7,686 nucleotides of DNA from Methanosarcina sp. (GCA_017883485.1 JADGNM010000113.1:1-7686); one strand, 5' to 3'. Shown: positions 1 through 6,676, numbered from the stretch's first letter. Translations and numbers: made by a program. The notes: generated by a model from the letters alone, not told the origin.

Positions 1-150
1 GGATAAATATAATTTTATCTTGACAACAGGTATAATCTTGTGCCGATATCTGAAGTAATCCGGAAGATGCCGTAAGATTGCCCCCTTAACCGTCAGGTCG
101 CCAAATACGATCCCATAACCTTTGTTGTAAGCAAGCTTGCATTTTTTCCA
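1..150 (-). other. Open minus-strand frame of unknown identity at the window edge
   Basis: A minus-strand frame different from that of the chimera is free of stops from about base 150 to base 1 and reads approximately YNKGYGIVFGDLTVKG, then ILRHLPDYFRYRHKIIP. The composition looks protein-like and it runs off the window. I do not recognise the family. It could be a third gene fragment joined to the glycosyltransferase remnant, or a frameshifted continuation, or chance. Confidence 0.25.
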
Positions 151-851
151 ATTTTTGAAGCTTTTTCCGGATTATTGCTTATTTCAATGATTTTTGAGGC
201 TAAAAAATAAGGATCGTTTGCTGGTCCCAAATATCCGGTTTTTTCATTCTCAATCAGGCTTGAAATACCTCCTACATTCGTACTAATAACAGGCATACCT
301 AATATCTGTGCTTCACACACGCTATTAGGACTGTTATCAATATATGAAGTGTTAATGAAAACATCAGCATCAAGCAATCCAGAAACCCTTGCGGCTGCAC
401 CAACAGTGTACATAACCCTGTTGTCAATGCATAAGTCCCTGGCTTTTGCAACAGCTGAACCTACGGCGATTCCCAGGTCTGCATACTTGAACATGCATTG
501 TGGACCTTTGAACTCTGCTTCTACCTTTTGCCGGTTCAACATTTCTGCACAGGTCTCAAAGCCGCAAGCTCGGCAATCAAAGCCCGCAGCTCCACTGGTT
601 TTTACACCTATAAGGACTGCAGCCCCGGCGTTTCTGAGGTTTGCAGCATCTCTTTTAAAAACGTAGGTGAAGCCGGCACCTTTTTCATCTCCCAGCTTTT
701 CCATAGTCGAAACGAGGACTTCAATGTCTTCCTTTTCGATAAGGGCAGTCACTATGTCATCTATTCCTCTGGCTTTCGGAGCAGTCCGGGCAGCCAGCAG
801 GATACTCTTTGCAAGTGTCTCAAGAACTTCGGATTCAGGATTGAGGATCAT
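93..851 (-). CDS. Chimeric ORF: DUF2148 ferredoxin-domain protein fused to a GT4 glycosyltransferase C-terminal fragment
   Basis: The 252-residue product has two unrelated parts. Residues 1 to about 160 match the archaeal/bacterial DUF2148 family (predicted Fe-S ferredoxin-like, function unknown): N-terminal PESEVLETLAKSILLAARTAPKA, a RDAANLRNAG segment, a cysteine cluster C93-x2-C96-x4-C101 with C119, then DLGIAVGSAVAKA and DNRVMYTVGAAA. The family normally continues about 20-25 residues further, to a GIPLS..GKN..FDR-like end, which is missing. From about residue 161 the sequence becomes the nucleotide-sugar-binding half of a GT-B family 4 glycosyltransferase (DADVFINTSYIDNSPNSVCEA, GMPVISTNVGG, EKTGYLGPANDP), without its N-terminal half. 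The ATG at 851 gives the usual DUF2148 N-terminus; I see no strong ribosome binding site. A functional fusion is unlikely, since the glycosyltransferase half lacks the acceptor domain. The DUF2148 half may still fold. I am confident of both domain identities and less sure that the product is made. Confidence 0.8.
   Translation of the reverse strand: MILNPESEVLETLAKSILLAARTAPKARGIDDIVTALIEKEDIEVLVSTMEKLGDEKGAGFTYVFKRDAANLRNAGAAVLIGVKTSGAAGFDCRACGFETCAEMLNRQKVEAEFKGPQCMFKYADLGIAVGSAVAKARDLCIDNRVMYTVGAAARVSGLLDADVFINTSYIDNSPNSVCEAQILGMPVISTNVGGISSLIENEKTGYLGPANDPYFLASKIIEISNNPEKASKIGKNASLLTTKVMGSYLAT
126..371 (-). pseudogene. GT4 glycosyltransferase C-terminal remnant (3' half of the chimera)
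   Basis: This part encodes roughly the last 80 recognisable residues of a GT-B glycosyltransferase. The E-x7-type donor-binding region is represented by SVCEAQILGMPVIST, followed by the conserved GG and the alternating helix with SNNPEKASKIGKNA. Such enzymes transfer sugars from nucleotide donors in cell-surface polysaccharide or glycoprotein synthesis. The N-terminal acceptor domain is absent because the reading frame becomes DUF2148 upstream of about 371. After KIGKNA the frame runs out of family resemblance and stops at 93-95. It is best read as a truncated fragment brought here by rearrangement. Confidence 0.65.
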
Positions 852-1032
852 ATTCAGTTAATGGAGCTTTCGGGGCTTAAGTGTTTCTAGTATCATGAAA
901 ATTTAATTGTGGATCACCTGGATAAGCTATGAATCCTTTATAATAATAAAAGGTTACCCAAATATTATGTTCCATAATTAATTTTTCGCGACACTAGGCA
1001 TTTAAAAGGTTGTTTATCCTTTCTTTTTATTT
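852..1032. other. Intergenic region with an AT-rich inverted repeat and possible promoter
   Basis: This 181-base gap between the nuclease pseudogene and the DUF2148 chimera holds an AT-rich near-palindrome at 935-953 (CCTTT...AAAGG arms). On the minus strand it contains a TATTATAAAGG-like element, about 85-100 bases before the DUF2148 ATG, that could be its TATA box. No tRNA or other gene is visible. There is no clear oligo-T terminator for the upstream minus-strand gene. Confidence 0.35.
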
Positions 1033-2276
1033 TTAAAAGGTAAAGGATTCCCCGTTTGTCGGTGCATAGGCTTCTACACCGATTTCTTCCGAAATCCACT
1101 GTGCAAAAGCTTCGGTTTTGTCCCCATGCACTACAAAGACTCTTTCGGTCCCTCTCTTGCAGAAATTTTTTACAAGATCTTTAAGCTCACTATCTCCGCT
1201 GTGGGCTGAAAAGTCGTACTGCTCGATTTTGGGCTTGAGAGTCAGGACATCGCTTCTTGTCTCAACAATACCCTGTTCTAGAGCAAGCCGACCGTTTGTG
1301 CCTTCAACCTGGTAGCCTGTAAGCAGGATTTTCGATCTGGGGTCTTTGTAAAGCCGGCTCAGATAAAAAAGGGCTGGTCCTCCATTCAGCATCCCGGCTG
1401 TAGTGACAATTGCCGAAGGCTCTTTAAGAATTGAATCCCGCTGCTGTCTTTTACGGCAATCGCACGCTCGAAAGCTCTGTCAAGAAGCTCGGGATTCTTC
1501 AGGTACTCAGGGTATTTTCTAAGGATTTTGTATACTTCCAGGCCCATGCCGTCCACATAAGTCCTGATACCGTGCGCGTCAAGAAGCATCAGGATCTCCT
1601 GGGTCCTGCCTATTGCAAAGGCAGGGATAAGGGCAGTACCCCCTCTATCAAGGGTGTCCAGAACGGATTCGATGAATTTTTCCTCGGTTTCTTCTCGCGG
1701 AAGATGTTCTTCACCGAAGTAGGTGCTTTCAAGTACGAGAGCATCTGCCTCGGGAAATTCGGCTGCACCGGGCACAAGCCTTGTTTCTTTCAAGTTGAAA
1801 TCTCCGGTATAAAATAGACTTTCTCCGGAATCGGACTCAAGGCGGATTCCCGAAGCTCCGGGGATATGGCCTGCATTATAAAAGCAAACCCTGTAGCCAT
1901 TGGTTTTAAAAGTCTCCCCATAGTGCTTTTTTCGGGTTATCCTGCGGAGTTTCTGGAGGTCCTCGGGATCAAACGGGGATACACCCGACAGTGTGGTCTC
2001 TGAGATTTTGAGAGTATCTTCCCCTAGAAGGCCTGTAAATTCCGCAGTCGGTGGAGTCATGAAGACGTCAGGGTCCTGATACATAAGGTTAGGCACAGCC
2101 CCACAGTGGTCAAGGTGCCCATGTGAAACAAGTACAGTCTTCGGCTCCATACTGTTGAGAGGATACTCTGCAGGATCTCCTACTTTAATGCCATAATCGA
2201 GCAGGACTTCCTTATTTACAAGCAAACCGGAACGCCCGACTTCTCTGCAACCGCCTTTAAAGGTAATCTCCAGAAT
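1033..2276 (-). pseudogene. Beta-CASP metallo-beta-lactamase ribonuclease (aCPSF2-like), frameshifted
   Basis: If the frame is repaired, this is an approximately 414-residue protein, the size of KH-less archaeal CPSF2/RNase J-like nucleases. These are zinc-dependent RNases for RNA 3'-end processing or decay. Near the N-terminus are GGCREVGRSGLLV and the HxHxDH zinc motif (VSHGHLDHCG, ending near base 2106). Then come the AGH motif, the FYTGDF aspartate, LESTYF (motif A) and AFAIGRTQE. After the break come VTTAGMLNGGPA (motif C region), YDFSAHSG and VVHGDKT. The two pieces are in different frames: the upstream one ends at a stop at 1386-1388, while the downstream one continues KEPSAIVTTAGMLNGG to a stop at 1033-1035. 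One missing G in GGG (CCC at 1437-1439 on plus) restores one frame. The in-frame ATG at 2354 lies upstream of the TATA-like boxes, so the true start is probably the ATT at 2276-2274, six bases after AAGGAG. Either a real pseudogene or a sequencing error. Confidence 0.85.
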
Positions 2277-2282
2277 AAAAAA

Positions 2283-2288
2283 CTCCTT
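2283..2288 (-). promoter_or_regulatory. Ribosome binding site of the beta-CASP nuclease gene
   Basis: AAGGAG on the minus strand is followed after six T's by ATT-CTG-GAG-ATT-ACC (I/M-L-E-I-T). The spacing and the following conserved N-terminus place translation start here and not at the ATG at 2354. No ATG, GTG or TTG stands at this position, so the start codon is either mutated (ATG to ATT) or non-canonical (ATT, or CTG at 2273-2271). Confidence 0.6.
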
Positions 2289-2310
2289 GACGTTATATTG
2301 TGAAACGAAT

Positions 2311-2340
2311 AGATTTATAAATATTTTATAATTATATAGA
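2311..2340 (-). promoter_or_regulatory. Archaeal TATA-box cluster for the beta-CASP nuclease gene
   Basis: On the minus strand the stretch contains TATATAAT, TTATAAAATA and ATTTATAAATC, all close to the archaeal box A. An initiation site about 25 bases downstream would fall near 2290-2310, just ahead of the AAGGAG at 2288-2283. This suggests a short leader and independent transcription from topA. Confidence 0.5.
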
Positions 2341-2393
2341 TTGACAGGCTTCACAAATCCCTAATATTACATGTAACTGCTCTAATGTTTTGA

Positions 2394-4733
2394 TCAATAG
2401 TTCCTGGCAGTGCCGACAGTAGCGGTTTCAACAGCATCGGTTTCAACAGTCGCGTTCTCAACGGTATCGGTTTCAACTGAAAAGTTTTCAACGGTGTTAC
2501 TGCACGAAGTCTGCCAGTTTTTAATCTTCTTTACGCTGATCTTTATTATTTTTGCAAGCTCAACAGCATTGGCTTCCATCAGTGCTTCTATGCTTTTTAT
2601 TCCCGCTTCCTCGAGTTTCCCTACAGTGGCTTTTCCCACACCTTCGATATCCTTTATCGATTTCGGTCTTTCCTTTTTCGGCTGCTGAGCCTGCTCTTCC
2701 TGCTGGGCCTTTTGCCACTCGATGAAATTGCACTGCGGGCAGCCAAGGTCCCAGGCCCGCTTTCCCAGGTTAATTATACGGATATGGTGCATTCCGTGAG
2801 TCCCGCAGAACTTGTCAGTAACTATAATCTGTCCGCTCTTTGGCAGAGGCAGAGAGAAGGTACAGTTCGGATAATTGGTACAGCCAATGAAGCGGCTCCC
2901 TCTTTTGGAGCGTCGGATCATAAGTTCGCTTCCACATTCCAAACAGTTGCCTATGATCTTGTCTTCCCTGAGGCCTGCTTGGAGGGACTCTACTATCTTC
3001 TCCCGGTTATTATCGAGTTCCGAGAACACCTGTTTCAGCATCTCCCGCGATTCTTCAAGGACTGAAGCTTCTCTGGTTTTACCTTCTGCGATCTTATCCA
3101 TATTCTCTTCAAGCAGCTTTGTCATGTCCGGTTTTGTAATTGTAGCGGAATATTTTTCAAGGGCATCAATAACTGCAAAAGAGGTATTTGTGGGTTGCAC
3201 GGGATTTCCGTGGATGTATGCTCTTGAATAAAGCTTGCTTATTATCTCGTGCCTGGTTGCCTTTGTCCCCAGCCCCAATTCTTCCATTATTTTAATAAGT
3301 CTCCCTTGCCCGTAGCGGCCAGGCGGCTGGGTTTCTCTATCCAGCATCTCTTTCTTTATCACTTTCAGGAATTCACCTTTCCGAAGTTCGGGAAGCACCC
3401 TGTCTTCGGGAGCATTATAAGGATAGTACCATCTCCAGCCCGGCTCAACCAGCCGTGCCCCGCTTGCCCTGAATTCTTCTCCATTGATATCAAGTTTCAA
3501 ACGCATGGTTTCCCATTCGCTTGGTCCGGCAAAGGTCGCAAAAAAACGCCTGACAACCAGTTCGTAAACTTTCCACTCTTCCTCTTTTAAGTCGGACTCT
3601 TTTGCAAGGGAGGCAGGGAAAATAGGAGGATGGTCAGTAGTTTCCTTTTTTCCTCTCGTAGGAATAAGTTCGGGTTTCTCGAGCAGGGCATTTGAATAAT
3701 CTCTAAAATAACCTTCTTTGAAAATCTCTATCTGTGCCCTTAAATCCAGGGTATCGGGATAAACCGTATTATCTGTCCTGGGATACGAGATGTACCCGTT
3801 CGTATAGAGAGATTCAGCTATTCGCATAGCGTTTGCCGGACTGAGCCCTATTGAGTTTGCTGCACTGATAAATCCTGTAGTATTAAATGGGGTGGGAGGA
3901 TGGTCAGTTCTTTTCCCGGTTTCTATCTCCCTTAATTCGGCTTGTTTTCCAAGCTTCTTGAAAGCCATTGTTGCTTCCTCTTTGTTCAGGAAGCGGCGAG
4001 TTGAATGCTGGGCAGAAAAAGTTTCCCCTTTTTCATTTTCAAGTTCAGCATGGATCTCCCAGTAAGAAGTGGGGACAAAAACGCTCCTTTGCTTTTCCTT
4101 GTCAACTATAAGAGAGAGAGTTGGAGACTGGACTCTCCCTACTGAAAGGAACATCTTCCCAAGCCTGCCTGCTGCAAGGGAAATGTAACGGGTAAGGGCT
4201 GCGCCCCATACAAGGTCAATAACCTGCCTTGAGTGGCCGGCATCAGCAAGATTGAAATCAACATTAGTAGGGTTTGAAAATGCAATTTCTATTGCTTTTG
4301 GGATTATAGCACTGTAACGGACCCTGTCGAAAGGAATATCGGAATTCACCTGTCTTATGATATTGAGGGCTTCGACTCCTATAAGTTCGCCTTCTCTATC
4401 ATAGTCAGTGGCAATTGTGACCCTGCTAGCCTCTTTTCCCAGGCTCCTGAGGGCGGTTGCGATCTTACGGTTGATAGGAGTTGTTATAATATCCGCATCG
4501 ATAAGGGCTCTGGCATCGACTTTCTGCCAGTTATTATACTCTTTGGGGAAATCGATTCCTACTATATGGCCAGACAGCCCTATAACCACAGTCTCCTGCC
4601 TATCTCCATCAGATCCGGTTTCATATCTATATACATCTACTCCGCTGACTCTGTCCTTCTTAGGGTTTTTTGGAGCCAGAATAGCAGCTATCCTCCTTGC
4701 TGCGATATTTTTTTCCGTTACTATAAGGTGCAT
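2394..4733 (-). CDS. topA: DNA topoisomerase I (type IA), archaeal
   Basis: This 779-residue enzyme relaxes negatively supercoiled DNA through a transient 5'-phosphotyrosine bond to one strand. The N-terminal Toprim domain has the catalytic glutamate in VTEK (E7) and the metal-binding ATDYDREGE (D110, D112, E114). The central type IA core has HSRQVIDLVWG, SVGRVQSPTL and the active-site tyrosine Y317 in GYISYPRTD. PPGRYGQGRLIKIMEELGLGTKATR is the conserved core helix. C-terminal are a C4 zinc finger (C597, C600, C618, C624), a second putative CCHC-type finger (C643, H646, C665, C668) and a helix-hairpin-helix region at about 693-743 (KDIEGVGKATVGKLEEAGI). The last 35 residues are an acidic, repetitive tail. 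The ATG at 4733 is preceded by GGAG with six-base spacing and begins the family's MHLIVTEKN. Length and all key residues are intact. Gene order gives no more on its role. Confidence 0.97.
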   Translation of the reverse strand: MHLIVTEKNIAARRIAAILAPKNPKKDRVSGVDVYRYETGSDGDRQETVVIGLSGHIVGIDFPKEYNNWQKVDARALIDADIITTPINRKIATALRSLGKEASRVTIATDYDREGELIGVEALNIIRQVNSDIPFDRVRYSAIIPKAIEIAFSNPTNVDFNLADAGHSRQVIDLVWGAALTRYISLAAGRLGKMFLSVGRVQSPTLSLIVDKEKQRSVFVPTSYWEIHAELENEKGETFSAQHSTRRFLNKEEATMAFKKLGKQAELREIETGKRTDHPPTPFNTTGFISAANSIGLSPANAMRIAESLYTNGYISYPRTDNTVYPDTLDLRAQIEIFKEGYFRDYSNALLEKPELIPTRGKKETTDHPPIFPASLAKESDLKEEEWKVYELVVRRFFATFAGPSEWETMRLKLDINGEEFRASGARLVEPGWRWYYPYNAPEDRVLPELRKGEFLKVIKKEMLDRETQPPGRYGQGRLIKIMEELGLGTKATRHEIISKLYSRAYIHGNPVQPTNTSFAVIDALEKYSATITKPDMTKLLEENMDKIAEGKTREASVLEESREMLKQVFSELDNNREKIVESLQAGLREDKIIGNCLECGSELMIRRSKRGSRFIGCTNYPNCTFSLPLPKSGQIIVTDKFCGTHGMHHIRIINLGKRAWDLGCPQCNFIEWQKAQQEEQAQQPKKERPKSIKDIEGVGKATVGKLEEAGIKSIEALMEANAVELAKIIKISVKKIKNWQTSCSNTVENFSVETDTVENATVETDAVETATVGTARNY
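2406..2495 (-). repeat. Three tandem 30-bp units encoding the TopA C-terminal tail
   Basis: Units occupy 2466-2495, 2436-2465 and 2406-2435, in coding order. They encode TVENFSVETD, TVENATVETD and AVETATVGTA (residues 747-776). The first two units share most bases, including ATCGGTTTCAAC and CAACGGT on the plus strand; the third is diverged. The tail lies after the helix-hairpin-helix domain, immediately before the stop, and is probably disordered and acidic. Copy number may vary between strains by slippage. Confidence 0.85.
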
Positions 4734-4964
4734 TTAAAACTCCGATTAACTTTTATTAAATTCTTTGGAGGAATATCAACGTACCCCGCATTCCTGCCAG
4801 TTTAAGCCTAATCTGATCCTTATTTCTTCAAGTTTCTTTTTGTGATATAAATTTTTGGATCAAATTTCAAAATATACTGTCATCCGTAACTAAAATTAGA
4901 TTCAAGTATATGAAATCTGCCCTCTTTTCCTTTCTTAATCAAAGTTCTACTGTTTAAATTATTT
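4734..4964. other. Intergenic region upstream of topA
   Basis: This gap separates the LOG-like gene from topA and holds the topA ribosome binding site (GGAG followed by TTTTAA and ATG at 4733) and a TATA-like element near 4844-4854. No coding ORF with protein-like content is seen. The plus-strand readings through it have no recognisable similarity. Confidence 0.45.
4844..4854 (-). promoter_or_regulatory. Candidate TATA box for topA
   Basis: On the minus strand this reads AAATTTATATC, close to the archaeal TTTATATA consensus, preceded by a run of A's. A start of transcription about 25 bases downstream would leave a leader of roughly 85-90 bases before the topA ATG. No other equally good element is seen nearer to the gene. 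Confidence 0.45.
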
Positions 4965-5444
4965 TCAGCCCATTTCATTCTCTTGAATCAGCCTGAAAGC
5001 AAGCTCTACAGCTTCCTCAGGGCTTTTTGCGCGGTGAGAGCCTTCGATTTCCCATTTAGATTCAAGCACAATAACAGGTTTTCCCATCTTCAGGCCAAGC
5101 GCTATTTCCGAAAGAGTCCCGTACTCTCCATTAACTGCAATTAAGGCATCTGAGGATTGGGCTATAAGAGCATTTCTGGCATGTCCCATCCCGCTGAGGA
5201 CAGCAATATCTATCCAGGGATTTGCCTCATTCCTGAGTGCTCCGGGCAAAATTCCAAGGGTTGTTCCTCCTTCCTGTTTTGCTCCGTATGCTGCTGCCTC
5301 CATAACTCCTCCCAGGCCCCCGCAGAGAAGAAAGCCTCCTCTTTTTGCTACTTCTTTCCCTACCATTTCTGCAAGAGCTTTGATTTCGCTGCCGCAAGCT
5401 CCGGCTCCGATAACACCAATCTGTTTTTTGACCAGTACTCTCAT
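4965..5444 (-). CDS. TIGR00725/LOG-like Rossmann (SLOG) family protein
   Basis: A 159-residue single-domain protein. The N-terminal beta strand and loop IGVIGAGAC (residues 9-17) begin a Rossmann-like nucleotide fold. CGGLGGVMEAAAYGAKQEGGTTLGILPG (about 41-68) is the signature shared by this family and the LOG/lysine-decarboxylase-like proteins. NALIAQSSDALIAVNGEYGTLSEIALGLKMGKPVI (about 91-125) contains the NGEYGTLSE version of the PGGxGTxxE active-site motif. Related LOG proteins release free base from nucleoside monophosphates, but I cannot say this subfamily does so, as its first glycines are replaced (NGEYGT, not PGGxGT). The start ATG at 5444 has an upstream AAAGGAG with seven-base spacing. 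It lies 84 bases after tsr3 on the same strand with no obvious promoter between them, so it is probably an operon partner. The length is normal for the family and no lesion is seen. Confidence 0.9.
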   Translation of the reverse strand: MRVLVKKQIGVIGAGACGSEIKALAEMVGKEVAKRGGFLLCGGLGGVMEAAAYGAKQEGGTTLGILPGALRNEANPWIDIAVLSGMGHARNALIAQSSDALIAVNGEYGTLSEIALGLKMGKPVIVLESKWEIEGSHRAKSPEEAVELAFRLIQENEMG

Positions 5445-5528
5445 TGTGCAACTCCTTTACCTTTGTCTCAGTCTTTGATATCAGAAGCTCTTTTGCTCTT
5501 TTATCCAGCAGATTCGGAATAAATGAGT

Positions 5529-6047
5529 TCAAACGTAATGGCTCTGGATTTCGACAATTTCGGTACTGTTTTTCGCGTTTGAATATTCTTCAAGCGGTTC
5601 TTTATTCAGCTCTAGGAAACTGTGCCCCCAATTGAACTTGGACAGGACTCTTTCAGCCTGCTCTTTATTTCCTAAAATGTAAAGGGCTGCTGCAAAGGCC
5701 TCTGCAGAGTTAAGCTTAAAGGGCCTTCCGAAATTTACGGGATTGCCTGCAAGCAGGTAAGGTAGAGCCCTGTGATCAAGATTCAGCTTTCCAAGCTCGG
5801 GAAAAATCCTTTCCACTTCTTCCCAGGAGCAGTCAAGCACAATAATTCCTTTTCCCGCATCTGCAGGAGAGAGAGCTTTTTCTGCCAATGGATCCAGCAG
5901 GATCGCCGAACGAGGGAGTTTTGACACCCTATTATACAGGCGAGCCAGGTCAAAGCAGGCCATTTTCCTTCCGGTGCATTTTTTAGGGTCACACTGCCCG
6001 GCATGATAAATGTAAAGAGGAATATCCCTTTGCTTTGTAAGATTCAT
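5529..6047 (-). CDS. tsr3: rRNA aminocarboxypropyltransferase Tsr3 (DUF367)
   Basis: The 172-residue protein is the archaeal form of Tsr3, a SPOUT-like enzyme that transfers the 3-amino-3-carboxypropyl group of S-adenosylmethionine to a (methyl)pseudouridine in small-subunit rRNA. Family marks are [12 protein letters not shown] (about 18-29), [14 protein letters not shown] (50-63), [15 protein letters not shown] (68-82), [35 protein letters not shown] (92-126) and [11 protein letters not shown] (138-148). These are all in the usual order, and the length fits archaeal members. The C-terminal 15-20 residues are variable. The ATG at 6047 has GAGG seven bases upstream. It is probably the first gene of a transcript with the LOG-like gene downstream. 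Substrate and reaction are inferred from the family; the exact rRNA position in this organism is not shown by the sequence. Confidence 0.93.
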   Translation of the reverse strand: MNLTKQRDIPLYIYHAGQCDPKKCTGRKMACFDLARLYNRVSKLPRSAILLDPLAEKALSPADAGKGIIVLDCSWEEVERIFPELGKLNLDHRALPYLLAGNPVNFGRPFKLNSAEAFAAALYILGNKEQAERVLSKFNWGHSFLELNKEPLEEYSNAKNSTEIVEIQSHYV

Positions 6048-6091
6048 CAGTGATCCTCTGGGGTACGGGATTCATTTAAACAGTCTCATTA

Positions 6092-6115
6092 TTTACCTTT
6101 TACCTTTTTACCTTT
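6092..6115 (-). repeat. Three short AGGTAAAA-type direct repeats
   Basis: On the minus strand, GGTAAAAAGGTAAAAGGTAAAT, with TACC at 6094, 6101 and 6109 on plus. Unit length 7-8. It lies between the candidate TATA box and the tsr3 start, so it would be in the leader. No function can be assigned. Confidence 0.5.
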
Positions 6116-6172
6116 CTCCGATTCCTCAATTTTGTTCTCTTAAAGTAACTTTGCTAATTACAAATGAATTTG

Positions 6173-6187
6173 GTTTATATATAATGC
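6173..6187 (-). promoter_or_regulatory. Candidate TATA box for tsr3 transcript
   Basis: Near-palindromic TTTATATATAAT core. On minus, initiation about 25 bases downstream would be near 6150, giving a leader of about 100 bases before tsr3. It can also act on plus, but there is no plus-strand gene nearby. A weaker GTTTAAATG element lies nearer at about 6075-6083. Confidence 0.35.
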
Positions 6188-6332
6188 TTAGTATAAATTT
6201 GATATCTGATCAATGGTGGATATTTCAACCTTCATATAGTTTGTGAAGTCGGAAAGGGCTAATAGGCTGTCTCAAATTAACATAGTAAATTTTTTAAAAA
6301 TTCCGGTACAAATATACTTTAAGGATAATGTT

Positions 6333-6610
6333 TTATCTCATAGCACTTACGTAATCGAGTATAAATGCGATGATAATAAAGTTTATAGTTTCTCCCAGAA
6401 AGGCATCCCATCTCAATACTATGGGTCCAATTGAAAGCGTTGCAGTCTCCCAAGCTCCACCAGGAATAAAAGGTGTGATGATAGGCATGACGATGTTATC
6501 TACAAAAGATTTTACAAAGGCAGTGGCGGCGATACCCATATCAAAGCAATTGCCAGTGGAATTACCTTATATTCATAAAGAAACTCTTTAAAATCACTCA
6601 GCAGTCCCAT
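6333..6610 (-). pseudogene. mscL: Large-conductance mechanosensitive channel MscL, frameshifted and 3'-truncated
   Basis: Repaired, it reads MGLLSDFKEFLYEYKVIPLAIALI, then GIAATAFVKSFVDNIVMPIITPFIP, then the extracellular-loop segment GGAWETATLSIGPIV and NFIIIAF of the second membrane helix. This resembles the short MscL of Methanosarcina, an osmotic safety valve in the cytoplasmic membrane. The first 24 codons (from ATG 6610) are in one frame and the rest in another. The boundary is TTG-ATA-TGG at 6536-6544, where one missing A (TTG-ATA-ATG-GGT) restores the reading. After AF (about 6363) the normal IAKK-type helix end and cytoplasmic tail are lost, replaced by an unrelated ILDYVSAMR and a stop. 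The ribosome binding site is intact. The lost segment suggests a real rearrangement, not just a miscalled base. Confidence 0.88.
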
Positions 6611-6615
6611 GTTAT

Positions 6616-6624
6616 CCTCCTCCT
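6616..6624 (-). promoter_or_regulatory. Ribosome binding site of mscL
   Basis: Minus-strand AGGAGGAGG, five bases before the ATG at 6610-6608. This is a strong site. Its preservation indicates that mscL was recently active. Confidence 0.75.
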
Positions 6625-6676
6625 AAATTGTGCTATATACTAAAAATAAAAACATTACATTAATCTGTTAATTTTA

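Larger units (their letters stand above)
6048..6332. other. Intergenic region between tsr3 and the mscL remnant
   Basis: Contains a TTTATATATAAT element at about 6174-6186 that could serve either strand (it would suit tsr3 on minus with a leader of about 100 bases) and three short TACCTTT-type direct repeats at 6092-6115. It also holds an IS-like end motif GGCTGTCTCA at 6265-6274. Otherwise AT-rich; no plausible gene on either strand. The plus-strand ORF starting near 6243 has no recognisable content and overlaps the mscL remnant. Confidence 0.35.

Noticed and set aside
498..890. Plus-strand ORFs opposite the DUF2148 chimera
   Set aside because: No recognisable content; they are antisense readings of a gene whose minus-strand product matches known families.
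2354..2354. ATG at 2354 as the start of the beta-CASP nuclease
   Set aside because: It would add 26 residues absent from the family, lies upstream of the TATA-like elements and lacks a ribosome binding site, whereas AAGGAG sits exactly before the conserved N-terminus.
2712..3590. Plus-strand ORFs within topA
   Set aside because: Antisense to an intact, fully conserved topoisomerase; no family features of their own.
5227..5532. Minus-strand ORF starting at TTG 5532, overlapping the tsr3 stop and running into the LOG-like gene
   Set aside because: Its first 30 codons look moderately protein-like, but it has no ribosome binding site, uses a rare start, and most of its length is an out-of-frame reading of the LOG-like gene.
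6243..6434. Plus-strand ORF of 63 codons overlapping the mscL remnant
   Set aside because: Lysine- and tyrosine-rich product without family resemblance; the mscL reading on the other strand explains the overlap.
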